Positions 57,174 to 64,000 of a stretch of 64,000 bases of DNA are shown one piece after another. The DNA is from an uncultured Muribaculaceae bacterium (lineage in GTDB: Bacteria > Bacteroidota > Bacteroidia > Bacteroidales > Muribaculaceae). A model generated the notes under the pieces. It did not search any database. It saw nothing but the letters and a program-made list of their open reading frames with translations, and was not told where the DNA came from. Within the stretch, counting starts at the first letter, position 1; the number at the start of each line of letters is the position of its first letter. The position numbers were made by a program, and so were the translations under genes. The DNA is taken from positions 1 to 64,000 of the forward strand of contig CAJUKD010000003.1 in assembly GCA_910587235.1 (NCBI GenBank), written 5' to 3'.

Positions 57174-58228
57174 TGCTTACAGCTCTATGGGCGCCTTACG
57201 GGCTTGATTTCCGATTTGAGGCCCGCACTTCCCGCGAGGTGTTTCAAAAAAAAGTCACATACTTTGTCCGTGTGTGGGATACGCAACGTCCTGAAATTGC
57301 AGGAATAGGCGAGTGTGCTCTTTTCTGCGGGCTATCGTCCGACGACTGTCCCGACTATGTGCAGCATCTGAAAGATGCTTGCACCGATCCCGAGGCTGCC
57401 GCAGTTTCGCAGTACAGCTCCATACGCATGGGCTTTGAAACTGCTTTGGCCGATCTGCATTCAGGTGGCCGACATTGTCCTGCTGACAATGCCTGGACTG
57501 CCGGCTGCGAGGGTATAGCGATTAACGGACTGATATGGATGGGCGACAAAGCGACTATGCGAAAGCGCATAGCCGAAAAACTCGAACAGGGATTTAAGGT
57601 TCTTAAATTAAAAATCGGAGGCATAGATTTTGATTCCGAACTGGATCTGCTGCGGGAGATACGCCGTAATTTCACTTTCGGAGAGCTTGAATTGCGCCTT
57701 GATGCCAACGGAAGTTTCAGCCGTAGGCCTGAGCAAGCGATGGATTACCTCTACCGTCTTGCGGAATTCGGCATACATTCAATAGAACAGCCGCTGATAG
57801 CCGGCAGCGGCGATGCCATGGCGCGCATCTGCCGTGAAAGTCCTATACCCGTAGCTTTGGATGAAGAACTGATAGGACCGGCTCCGTCGCCTGAAGCGGC
57901 GTCGGATCTTCTCGCTTACCTTCGCCCTTCATACATAATATTAAAACCCACGCTATGCGGCGGTTTTTCCGGTGCCGATACATGGATAGAACAGGCCGGG
58001 CGCCTCGGCATGGAGTGGTGGGCCACATCAGCGCTTGAATCCAATGTCGGGCTGAATGCTATAGCGCAGTGGCTGTCCGCTAAACACACAAAGCTGCCGC
58101 AGGGGCTTGGAACCGGGCAGCTGTATAAAAACAACATACAGTCGCCGCTCGAGCTTAGAGGTGACCGTCTTTTTTACAACCCTTCGAAACAGTGGATATT
58201 CCCACAAAAAACGGAATGGCGACAATAG
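57173..58228 (+). CDS. menC: O-succinylbenzoate synthase
   Basis: The 351-residue enolase-superfamily enzyme dehydrates SHCHC to O-succinylbenzoate. The N-terminal capping domain is followed by the barrel with KLKIGGIDFD (acid/base Lys pair), RLDANGSF (metal Asp), IEQPL (metal Glu), ALDEELIG (metal Asp) and IILKPTLCGG (base Lys). The start is an ATG overlapping the menB stop. The last 13 bp overlap menE. Confidence 0.94.
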   Translation: MLTALWAPYGLDFRFEARTSREVFQKKVTYFVRVWDTQRPEIAGIGECALFCGLSSDDCPDYVQHLKDACTDPEAAAVSQYSSIRMGFETALADLHSGGRHCPADNAWTAGCEGIAINGLIWMGDKATMRKRIAEKLEQGFKVLKLKIGGIDFDSELDLLREIRRNFTFGELELRLDANGSFSRRPEQAMDYLYRLAEFGIHSIEQPLIAGSGDAMARICRESPIPVALDEELIGPAPSPEAASDLLAYLRPSYIILKPTLCGGFSGADTWIEQAGRLGMEWWATSALESNVGLNAIAQWLSAKHTKLPQGLGTGQLYKNNIQSPLELRGDRLFYNPSKQWIFPQKTEWRQ

Positions 58229-59202
58229 CGGAATTTATAGAGGAGTGGAATTCAACCTGTCCATGGATCGAGGCGCATACATCCGGCTCGACAGGAACAC
58301 CGAAAAGCATACGTCTGCTCAAATCCGACATGCGGATTTCGGCGCAGGCTACAAATCGCTTTTTCGGTATAAACCGTAATTCGGTACTGGGTCTGCCTCT
58401 GTCGGTCGACTACATTGCAGGCAAAATGATGGTTGTGCGGGCGCTTGAGGCAGGATGCCGTCTTGAAGCATTTCCGGTATCGGCTGATTTGAATCTTGCA
58501 TCATGTCGTGAACGCATAGACCTCCTATCTCTTGTTCCGGCCCAGCTTCCGGCTGTGCTGTCGCAGTCCTCGCTTTCCGACAGGGTGCGCTGCATGCTTA
58601 TAGGCGGAGCCGGGATTTCCGACGAAACGGCAGCAGCTGTACTTGCATCAGGAGTCGACGCTTATATAGGTTACGGAATGACGGAAACATGTAGCCATGT
58701 AGCTCTGAGCAGTATTTCTGCTTGTGGCGGACGTGTCTACCATGCCATGCCGGATGTGACATTCGATACCGATAGCCGAGGATGCCTTACTGTGATAGCC
58801 CCGCGTTTTTCATTCCGTTCGTTGCAGACAAATGACATGGTCGAGCTTCTTACTCCGACATCGTTCCGCTGGTGCGGACGCTACGATAATGTTATAAATA
58901 GCGGAGGAATAAAATTTTTCGCCGAAGAACTTGAAAAACTTTATGCACTCCCTGTGGGAAAACATGCTTATTATGTCTGTTCCGAAACTGATGAGTTGTG
59001 GGGACAGCGTATCGTGCTCGTTGTCGAGTGCGATGCCGGGGAAATAGATGGAATAAAGCGCGGTGTAGAGGCTGCCGTAGCCGACCATAAGCGCCGGCCG
59101 AAAACATATATCGCCGTCAGGGCTATTAGCCGGACGGCGACGTCGGGAAAAATAAAACGGGAAATGCCGGCCGATGACAATATTGTCAGCCGAATTTGCT
59201 GA
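58216..59202 (+). CDS. menE: O-succinylbenzoate-CoA ligase, short form
   Basis: The 328-residue protein is an ANL-family adenylate-forming ligase with the P-loop HTSGSTGTPKSIR, GYGMTETCSHVALS, and a short C-terminal domain with the closing Lys in SGKIKREM. It activates O-succinylbenzoate to its CoA ester for MenB. It is much shorter than the 450-residue E. coli enzyme; compact MenE forms occur in Bacteroidota. The ATG at 58216 is preferred to a GTG at 58192 because it overlaps menC by only 13 bp and starts the conserved sequence. The 3-prime end overlaps the opposing Crp/Fnr gene by 17 bp. Confidence 0.92.
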   Translation: MATIAEFIEEWNSTCPWIEAHTSGSTGTPKSIRLLKSDMRISAQATNRFFGINRNSVLGLPLSVDYIAGKMMVVRALEAGCRLEAFPVSADLNLASCRERIDLLSLVPAQLPAVLSQSSLSDRVRCMLIGGAGISDETAAAVLASGVDAYIGYGMTETCSHVALSSISACGGRVYHAMPDVTFDTDSRGCLTVIAPRFSFRSLQTNDMVELLTPTSFRWCGRYDNVINSGGIKFFAEELEKLYALPVGKHAYYVCSETDELWGQRIVLVVECDAGEIDGIKRGVEAAVADHKRRPKTYIAVRAISRTATSGKIKREMPADDNIVSRIC

Positions 59203-59884
59203 TTTTACGTAGCTGTGCCTCGTTCATGATGCGTATGCGACGGCCATCGACAAGCAATATCTTTTCACTTACGAATGACGAAAGCGTGCGGATTGCGTTT
59301 GATGTGGTCATGTTCGACAGATTGGCCAGATCTTCACGCGCCATATATATTTTCAATGTGGAATTATCCTCTTCGTAACCGTAATTGTCTATGAGTACGA
59401 TAAGAGCTTCGGCAAGGCGGCCTCGGATGTGTTTTTGAGTAAGATTTACGATTTTTGTGTCGGAACCGCCAAGGTTGCGTGAAAGCTCACGGATAAAGAA
59501 CCAGGCGAGATTGATGTTGTTCTGGATTATTTCGGCTACGAGATTCAAAGGGATCGCTCCTACCATCGACGGCTCGAATGCCGCGGCGCTTGACACGTAC
59601 GGCTCGTTGGCGAAAAATGCACGATAACCGAAATACTGCACCGGACGTATAAGCCGTAGGATCTGTACGCGGCCGCCGACTCCTTCCTTGAACTTCTTCA
59701 CCTTACCCTTGAAAAGGCACCACAGATATTCGGGAGCGTCGCCTTCGGCATAGATTATCTGGTTTTTCTTGAAATTGTGGATTACAAGATTGTCGACAAT
59801 AAGACGCTTTTCGTCGGCGGAAAGGATGGACCAGATTTCCGCCATGTCTTCATTGACTACCTTTTCGAGAGCTGCCTTTATCAT
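59186..59884 (-). CDS. Crp/Fnr-family transcriptional regulator
   Basis: The 232-residue protein has an N-terminal cNMP-type beta-roll (IIYAEGDAPEYLWCLFKGKVKKF), a dimerisation helix (about 115-145) and a C-terminal winged helix (REDLANLSNMTTSNAIRTLSSF). There is no Cys cluster for an iron-sulphur cluster, so it is not a classical oxygen-sensing FNR, and the Arg-Ser pair for cAMP is not obvious; the signal is unknown. It converges on menE with a 17-bp antisense overlap. Its promoter TACATTTG is 43 bp upstream. Confidence 0.9.
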   Translation of the reverse strand: MIKAALEKVVNEDMAEIWSILSADEKRLIVDNLVIHNFKKNQIIYAEGDAPEYLWCLFKGKVKKFKEGVGGRVQILRLIRPVQYFGYRAFFANEPYVSSAAAFEPSMVGAIPLNLVAEIIQNNINLAWFFIRELSRNLGGSDTKIVNLTQKHIRGRLAEALIVLIDNYGYEEDNSTLKIYMAREDLANLSNMTTSNAIRTLSSFVSEKILLVDGRRIRIMNEAQLRKISKFG

Positions 59885-59926
59885 AAAACAATGAAGCTGT
59901 GTTGTATAATGATGTTGTTAAACATG

Positions 59927-59934
59927 CAAATGTA
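59927..59934 (-). promoter_or_regulatory. -7 promoter box for the Crp/Fnr gene
   Basis: Minus-strand TACATTTG, 43 bp before the ATG at 59884. Confidence 0.55.
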
Positions 59935-60221
59935 TAAAAAAAATGCCTACCACCCAAATTTAAATTGCAGATGCTTTCTTAAAACCATGGAAGTCGGCCT
60001 GTATGAAACTGCTGACATACGGAAATGTTGACGCTATTCGTGAACTCTCCGGCTAACATCGGAGGACGCTTTGTTTTTCAGCAGGTACTATCATATGTCG
60101 TTATATGCCGTAAAAGACAAACTATAGCTTTTCACAGATTTGTGATTACACTTCCGGCAAGACTATACGCATTCAATGGGCGGCTTACACTAATATCTTC
60201 TACATCCCTATATTAAAGACA

Positions 60222-60251
60222 GGCAACCCCGACATCACTGCCGAGGTTGCC
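60222..60251 (-). terminator. Terminator of the outer-membrane barrel operon
   Basis: GGCAACC (60222-60228) pairs with GGTTGCC (60245-60251), extended by CCG/CGG after a mismatch. On the minus strand it is followed by TGTCTTTAAT. It lies 49 bp after the stop of the 106-residue protein gene. Confidence 0.65.
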
Positions 60252-60299
60252 TCTCTTTATTAGTATGATTAAGCTGTTGTTTTATTGAATATGGATATG

Positions 60300-60620
60300 C
60301 TACCGGCACACCTTAAATTTGGCCTTCTTTCCGTTAATCCTAAGAATTACTTTCGGATTAGAGAATTGGGTGATATGGGGAAAAGTAAGTGTTACCGTTG
60401 CAGTACCATCTTTGACACTTGCTGTTACAGAAGTGGCGGAGTATTCTTTGCCGTAGGTAACGAGTTTTACGTCCGTTACCTCGTACCGGCTTCCGGCCTT
60501 ATCATCTGTAAAGACGATAGTGACTTTGTTATCGTAGTTGTTGAATCCCTGACAGTGCGGCTTTGCGTAGGCTATTCCGCAGACCAAAGACAGGATGAGT
60601 GAGATAATAAAAGTTTTCAT
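60300..60620 (-). CDS. Small secreted protein of unknown function with a possible end-to-end disulfide
   Basis: A 106-residue product with a clear signal peptide (to about residue 19, AYA-K). The mature domain has about 87 residues and looks like one Ig- or transthyretin-like beta sandwich (KVTIVFTDD, SVTASVKDGTATVTLTFP, PKVILRINGKKAKF). Only two Cys remain after cleavage, Cys23 and Cys105, at the two ends, and they could close the domain by a disulfide. No family is recognised. It lies 14 bp downstream of the outer-membrane barrel gene and ends before a hairpin, so it is probably cotranscribed and may act with that protein. Confidence 0.75.
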   Translation of the reverse strand: MKTFIISLILSLVCGIAYAKPHCQGFNNYDNKVTIVFTDDKAGSRYEVTDVKLVTYGKEYSATSVTASVKDGTATVTLTFPHITQFSNPKVILRINGKKAKFKVCR

Positions 60621-60633
60621 GTTATTGAGCTTT

Positions 60634-62940
60634 TTAGAATCGGTTCATTTCATTTGTTCCGGCACCTTGTCCTCTATATCTGTCACGGGAAGAATTAAAG
60701 GTGTATTGCAGGGTCAGCATGAACGTGCGGTTGTTTGTCGTATTGAACTGATGTATGGTAACATCCTTGTTCAACAACGTGGCATCACGATTACTCTTAT
60801 TAAAGATGTCGTTGGCCTCCAAGGTTACACTGAACTGATTGTTGAAGAACGCTTTATAGAGTTTGGCATTGAGATACGACGATGAGGTTTGTTTCATGTT
60901 GTCATCGTTACCGCCGCTCATCCACTGCATATCCACATTCAGCCAAATATCGTAGGGAAGATGAATGGCATTCTGAAATTGCACAAGTCCTATGGGGTTG
61001 TTAAGGCTTTTACGACCATCGGCATAATCTATGGAAAGCCACTGTTTCATAATACCGACATTTACTTTCGGCTGCCATACACCGACTTTGAATTGTGCGC
61101 CGACAAATGCCTGAAGATTCTGTATCTTTGGAAAATTTGCCATAGTTATAAGTTTGACCTCTGCATCATCCGCATACGGATATGTGGTGTTCATTATAGG
61201 GTCTTTTTTATAGGTGTAGGTTATCTGCCCGAAGAACTGGCGCCATGCTCCCATAAGCTCGATTGAATGTATCTTTTCCGGCTTTAGGAACGGATTGCCA
61301 CCTTCGAGGGTAAAGCGGTTGATATAATCCACTGTTCCGTCAAGGTCTGCATAGCTTGGACGCTGGGTCTTATGGGTATAGCTCATTGATAGCTGCACGT
61401 TTCTTATCATGGTTGACAGCGAGAGCGAAGGAAACAGATTATTATAGGTCTTACCCTGATCTTCCTTTCTCTGTCCGTTTTCGAGATATTCAAATCTTAC
61501 ATGCTCATACCGCAATCCAACACCTAAATTGAATTGTCCGAAACTCTGGCCGATTTCCACAAATCCGGCAATGTTGTTTTCGTCAACTCTTGAATCGGCG
61601 TTGCCGACCAAAGTCGCATCGGTGTGATATTCGGAAGAGAAACGCGATGATGTGTATTCCTCTCCGAACTCAATACCGCCTTTCCAAAAAGGATAGCTGA
61701 ATACAAGTTTTTCAGCCAACATTCGGCTTCTGCTTACACCGAGAGAATTTACAAGCGAATTGTCCTGGGTGTCGCTTTTTTCATCGTTAAACATGGCGTT
61801 GCGATTTTTTCGCCACATATAATCCATGTTGAAATCAATACCGAACTTACCGATTTCTCCATTATAATATAGATTGGCGTGATGTTTGGGTAAGGTATTG
61901 TTGTTGCTACGGCCATACATTGAGAGATTGTCATAGGGCTGTCCGTCTGCCAACACACGGCTTATTCCGGTGTGTTCAGATTTTTGCTTTGTAAATCCAT
62001 TGGAGTAATAAGCACCTATGGAATGGCTGTCATTGAACATATAGGAGAATCCGGCTTTGCCGAAAAACTCATTTGTTCTCATGGAACCGTCCTGTGTGAG
62101 AAGTTGATTCCACACGGTAGTTGATCGAGTCAACATATCGACTCTATTACTGCTCTGAAATTTTCCTCCGATATATCCGAAATTACTGAATAGCTCCAAT
62201 CCGCCAGTCCTGAATTTGAAATTAGCTTGATCCACTGTGCGGAAATATTTCTGCATAACACCTTGTGCGCGGAGTGTTCCACTGAAACCATCTCCCTGCG
62301 GGCGTTTTGTACGGATACGGATTACAGATTTGACCGAGGCATCGTATTTAGCACCGGGATTGGTAATTACCTCCACATTCTTTATGTCGGCAGAATTTAA
62401 CTGCGACAGTTGGGAAAGGTCCTGCACCTCTCGACCATTTATATAAATAGCGGGAGAGCCTTTGCCGAATACCTCGAAATTACCATCACGCCCAAGCACC
62501 ATAGGCACTTGTGTAAGCACGTCATTGGCAGTGCCGGCGTGTTCAAGTTGCGACCCTGCCACATTGGTAACAAGTGCATTCCCTTTGATTGCAGTGACAG
62601 GACGATTGGACTTCACCACAACTTCTCTGAGCATCACACTTTCGGGATTTAATTGGATAACTCCAAGATTCCCGGTAGCCGAAATATCCATAGTTTTGGT
62701 TGTGTAGGCTATTGACGAAAGCCTTACGAATTTCGGATTGCCTTGTGGGTTCTCAAAAAGGAATCCGCCGTTTTCATCGGTAACGGTACCGGCTATGTAG
62801 GTAGAATCGGCATTGAGAAGCACGACATTCACAAAGTCGAGAGGCGAATTGTTTTCATCTACGACTTTGCCTGTAATGCTTTGGGCTGCTATGTTAGCCC
62901 AAGCAAATAATGTGCAGATAAATGTTAGAATTATCTTCAT
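60634..62940 (-). CDS. TonB-dependent-receptor-like outer-membrane beta-barrel protein
   Basis: The 768-residue product has a signal peptide (to about residue 19), a CarboxypepD-regulatory-like domain (about 20-100; SITGKVVDENNSPLDFVNV, TVTDENGGFLF), a plug domain (about 110-215; LTQVPMVLGRDGNFEVFGKG, YINGREVQDLSQL, VEVITNPGAKYD) and a barrel with the outer membrane beta-barrel family 3 pattern (GVGLRYEHVRFEY, TRPSYADLDG, NPFLKPEKIHSIEL). The substrate is unknown, and no TonB box can be pinned. Codon use and base composition look more A/T-rich than in the genes before 60 kb. It is divergent from the ThiF-like gene under a mirrored promoter. Confidence 0.88.
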   Translation of the reverse strand: MKIILTFICTLFAWANIAAQSITGKVVDENNSPLDFVNVVLLNADSTYIAGTVTDENGGFLFENPQGNPKFVRLSSIAYTTKTMDISATGNLGVIQLNPESVMLREVVVKSNRPVTAIKGNALVTNVAGSQLEHAGTANDVLTQVPMVLGRDGNFEVFGKGSPAIYINGREVQDLSQLSQLNSADIKNVEVITNPGAKYDASVKSVIRIRTKRPQGDGFSGTLRAQGVMQKYFRTVDQANFKFRTGGLELFSNFGYIGGKFQSSNRVDMLTRSTTVWNQLLTQDGSMRTNEFFGKAGFSYMFNDSHSIGAYYSNGFTKQKSEHTGISRVLADGQPYDNLSMYGRSNNNTLPKHHANLYYNGEIGKFGIDFNMDYMWRKNRNAMFNDEKSDTQDNSLVNSLGVSRSRMLAEKLVFSYPFWKGGIEFGEEYTSSRFSSEYHTDATLVGNADSRVDENNIAGFVEIGQSFGQFNLGVGLRYEHVRFEYLENGQRKEDQGKTYNNLFPSLSLSTMIRNVQLSMSYTHKTQRPSYADLDGTVDYINRFTLEGGNPFLKPEKIHSIELMGAWRQFFGQITYTYKKDPIMNTTYPYADDAEVKLITMANFPKIQNLQAFVGAQFKVGVWQPKVNVGIMKQWLSIDYADGRKSLNNPIGLVQFQNAIHLPYDIWLNVDMQWMSGGNDDNMKQTSSSYLNAKLYKAFFNNQFSVTLEANDIFNKSNRDATLLNKDVTIHQFNTTNNRTFMLTLQYTFNSSRDRYRGQGAGTNEMNRF

Positions 62941-62966
62941 ATCTTTTATGTTTTTGATTTCTGATG

Positions 62967-62974
62967 CAAAATTA
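62967..62974 (-). promoter_or_regulatory. -7 promoter box for the outer-membrane barrel operon
   Basis: Minus-strand TAATTTTG, followed by CATCA. It is 27 bp before the ATG and exactly 20 bp from the 17-bp element at 62995-63011. Confidence 0.6.
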
Positions 62975-62994
62975 TAGATGCAAAGATTTCCTTA

Positions 62995-63052
62995 CCATAC
63001 CCAAAAGTGTACAAATGCAGACCGAGGCAAAAATATACACTTTTGGGTATGG
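62995..63052. promoter_or_regulatory. Mirrored 17-bp regulatory elements between divergent promoters
   Basis: TACACTTTTGGGTATGG occurs on the plus strand at 63036-63052 and identically on the minus strand at 62995-63011, separated by 24 bp. Each copy points to its own promoter and is followed by exactly 20 bp and then TAATTTTGCATCA. The copies cover about -33 to -49 of each start site, a typical activator position. The 14-bp core TACACTTTTGGGTA is itself a partial dyad, as expected for a dimeric regulator. Confidence 0.7.
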
Positions 63053-63072
63053 CACACCGATAAGGCAATTTC

Positions 63073-63080
63073 TAATTTTG
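63073..63080 (+). promoter_or_regulatory. -7 promoter box for the ThiF-like gene
   Basis: TAATTTTG, followed by CATCA as on the opposite side, 49 bp before the ATG at 63129. Confidence 0.6.
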
Positions 63081-63128
63081 CATCAAGTAATCGTAGCAAG
63101 ACGCTTTCGTAGAAATAAAATATCAGAA

Positions 63129-63665
63129 ATGACAAACGAGGAAAGACAATTGGTCAAGGAGTGCCGGATAATGGTTATCGGTACAGATACTTTTGTAGCT
63201 TATCTGAAATCAGAGCTGAAAAGTATTGGTTTTTCAAATATAGTTGTTGGGAATATCTCTGATTGTCAAAAGAATATCACCGCCATAAATATAATCTCGG
63301 AATATGGCGACAATGTAAATTCGCGCCTCATGCCCGACATGTTTTCAGCACCTATAATATATCCTTTTGATTTTGTGAGCGGTGCAGGGGCAATCGTTAT
63401 AATGCCCGGCGATGACAAGGAATTACTTGCACAGACGGATTTGCGCCTGTGGGCGGCGGAATATATATCGGGCTACTGTGCTTTCTGGAATATGGAGGGA
63501 TGCGATTGGCTCAGTGAAGCATTGCCGGAGATAAAAGCCGGAGTAATCAACGAATCCGCTCAACGGCTTGCAGCCCACATCTGCGCACGGATAGCCGCCA
63601 ATATTGCAGTCGGACGGGAAGTGAAGCACTTTCCGCGATTCTATTTAGCGGAGAGTGAAGGTTAA
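63129..63665 (+). CDS. ThiF/Rossmann-like protein of unknown function
   Basis: From the ATG at 63129 the product has 178 residues; upstream in-frame sequence contains the promoter, so the longer reading is rejected. The start (RQLVKECRIMVIGTDTFVAYL, then SIGFSNIVVGNISD) resembles the first beta-alpha-beta unit of ThiF/MoeB/E1 proteins, but the Gly-rich loop is altered (GTDTF) and no adenylation Asp or catalytic Cys pair can be picked out. It is therefore at best a non-catalytic or highly diverged relative. The rest is helical (AQRLAAHICARIAANIAV). It shares a mirrored promoter with the outer-membrane barrel operon, which suggests a common regulon. Function is not assigned. Confidence 0.65.
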   Translation: MTNEERQLVKECRIMVIGTDTFVAYLKSELKSIGFSNIVVGNISDCQKNITAINIISEYGDNVNSRLMPDMFSAPIIYPFDFVSGAGAIVIMPGDDKELLAQTDLRLWAAEYISGYCAFWNMEGCDWLSEALPEIKAGVINESAQRLAAHICARIAANIAVGREVKHFPRFYLAESEG

Positions 63666-63832
63666 TTGTTGATTTTGGATAACAGGGATTTTCTCAATCC
63701 ACTCAACATCTTAGCTATCTCCTCTATATGATTACGGATATCGTTTAGTTCTTCCACTGATATAAAGCCTAAGTCTGTCGCAATAATGAGTTGGGTAAGC
63801 GATTCCATTAAGGAGCCGTAAGCAATTTCATA
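63662..63832 (-). pseudogene. Truncated four-helix-bundle (23S rRNA IVP-like) gene
   Basis: The minus strand encodes YEIAYGSLMESLTQLIIATD and then GFISVEELNDIRNHIEEIAK before ending SKINN. This matches the C-terminal half of four helix bundle proteins, which are normally about 115-125 residues long. The frame is closed by TAA upstream of this piece, so the first half is missing. A residual ORF of 48 residues could start at the ATG at 63808. Its last 3 bp overlap the end of the ThiF-like gene on the other strand. Confidence 0.7.
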
Positions 63833-63850
63833 AAAAATTAGTTATTTTCT

Positions 63851-63877
63851 ACACTCTCCGCACTTTACTCTCCGCTC
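63851..63877. repeat. Short CTCTCCGC repeats beside the truncated gene
   Basis: ACTCTCCGC occurs twice, 14 bp apart, and its reverse complement GCGGAGAGT lies at the end of the ThiF-like gene (near 63649). The copies flank the four-helix-bundle remnant and may mark the deletion that shortened it. Confidence 0.5.
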
Positions 63878-64000
63878 TCATAACAGTTTGCTGTTGGTGG
63901 CGGCAACTATCGCCTCGGAGATATTGCGCACATCAAGTTTCTCGAAGATACGTTGGCGGTATTTCTTGATTGTGTCGGGAGAAAGGCAGATCATATCTGC
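63878..64000 (-). CDS. LuxR-type regulator, C-terminal part, cut by the window edge
   Basis: The last 40 codons are present: LSPDTIKKYRQRIFEKLDV followed by NISEAIVAATN and a TGA stop. This is the recognition helix and dimer helix of a GerE/LuxR winged-less HTH domain; the rest, probably a response-regulator receiver or sensor part, lies beyond 64000. It is next to the mirrored regulatory elements of the barrel/ThiF-like pair and is their best candidate regulator. Confidence 0.8.
   Translation of the reverse strand, partial: ADMICLSPDTIKKYRQRIFEKLDVRNISEAIVAATNSKLL

Larger units (their letters stand above)
59885..60299. other. Intergenic region of about 415 bp without a supported gene
   Basis: It holds the Crp/Fnr-gene promoter at its left end and the hairpin terminator of the outer-membrane operon at its right end. 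Between 59940 and 60215 I see no convincing start, signal peptide or family motif on either strand, and no tRNA cloverleaf. Confidence 0.6.

Noticed and set aside
60106..60260. A stretch translating to IQWAAYTNIFYIPILKTGN before the terminator
   Set aside because: It has no start codon, ends within the hairpin and matches nothing I know; treated as chance or, at most, gene decay.
62964..63128. 55-codon N-terminal extension of the ThiF-like gene
   Set aside because: It would run through the mirrored regulatory elements and the promoter box; the ATG at 63129 lies after them.

Overview
The window looks like a chromosomal segment of a gut-type Bacteroidales bacterium. Order level is well supported, and a Muribaculaceae-like relative is only a guess. 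The evidence is 15 copies of the Bacteroidota -7 box TAnnTTTG at sensible distances upstream of genes, start codons without Shine-Dalgarno sequences, Mfa/Fim-type fimbrial genes with DUF3575, DUF3868 and DUF4906 proteins, many SPII lipoproteins and outer-membrane barrels, and a MenD-B-C-E menaquinone block. Base composition is roughly balanced by eye. No rRNA, tRNA, CRISPR array, insertion sequence or prophage was seen.

Layout. 1-9.97 kb: a lipoprotein plus DUF5723 barrel pair, a tiny histidine-rich lipoprotein, a Wzx-type flippase, and a secreted GH2 beta-galactosidase divergent from a membrane-anchored AraC regulator. 10-20 kb: a six-gene Mfa-type fimbrial operon (DUF3575, DUF3868/OmpA-like, major pilin, anchor, and two large accessory or tip subunits) with a strong hairpin after the pilin gene. 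20-23 kb: McrBC type IV restriction, convergent with the fimbrial operon. 23-26.7 kb: acyl-CoA dehydrogenase and EtfAB under a palindromic operator. 26.8-40.7 kb: purL, a PhoB/PhoR-like two-component pair next to a PiT phosphate transporter, a GlsB-like protein, valS and dnaG.

40.8-49 kb: a secreted choloylglycine-hydrolase-family enzyme and minus-strand envelope genes (cdsA, flippase, head-GIN adhesin-like protein, dusB, phosphoethanolamine transferase, BamA-like barrel). 49.2-59.2 kb: nine tightly packed plus-strand genes, mostly overlapping by 1-13 bp: DUF4250, pcrA, nspC, a family 2 glycosyltransferase, radC, menD, menB, menC, menE. They end tail-to-tail, with a 17-bp overlap, against a Crp/Fnr regulator.

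60.2-64 kb: a small regulon. An outer-membrane beta-barrel protein and a 106-residue secreted protein diverge from a ThiF/Rossmann-like protein of unknown role. Both promoters are built as mirror images: the same 17-bp element, then exactly 20 bp, then the same 13-bp promoter core. A truncated four-helix-bundle gene and a LuxR-type regulator, cut by the window edge, follow. This mirrored promoter pair is the most interesting non-standard structure in the window.

Other points of note are a flippase gene whose conserved N-terminus extends upstream of any canonical start codon, C-terminal YD-like repeats in a fimbrial subunit, and the absence of menF and menH from the menaquinone block. All calls come from reading the sequence and recalling families. 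No database search was run.
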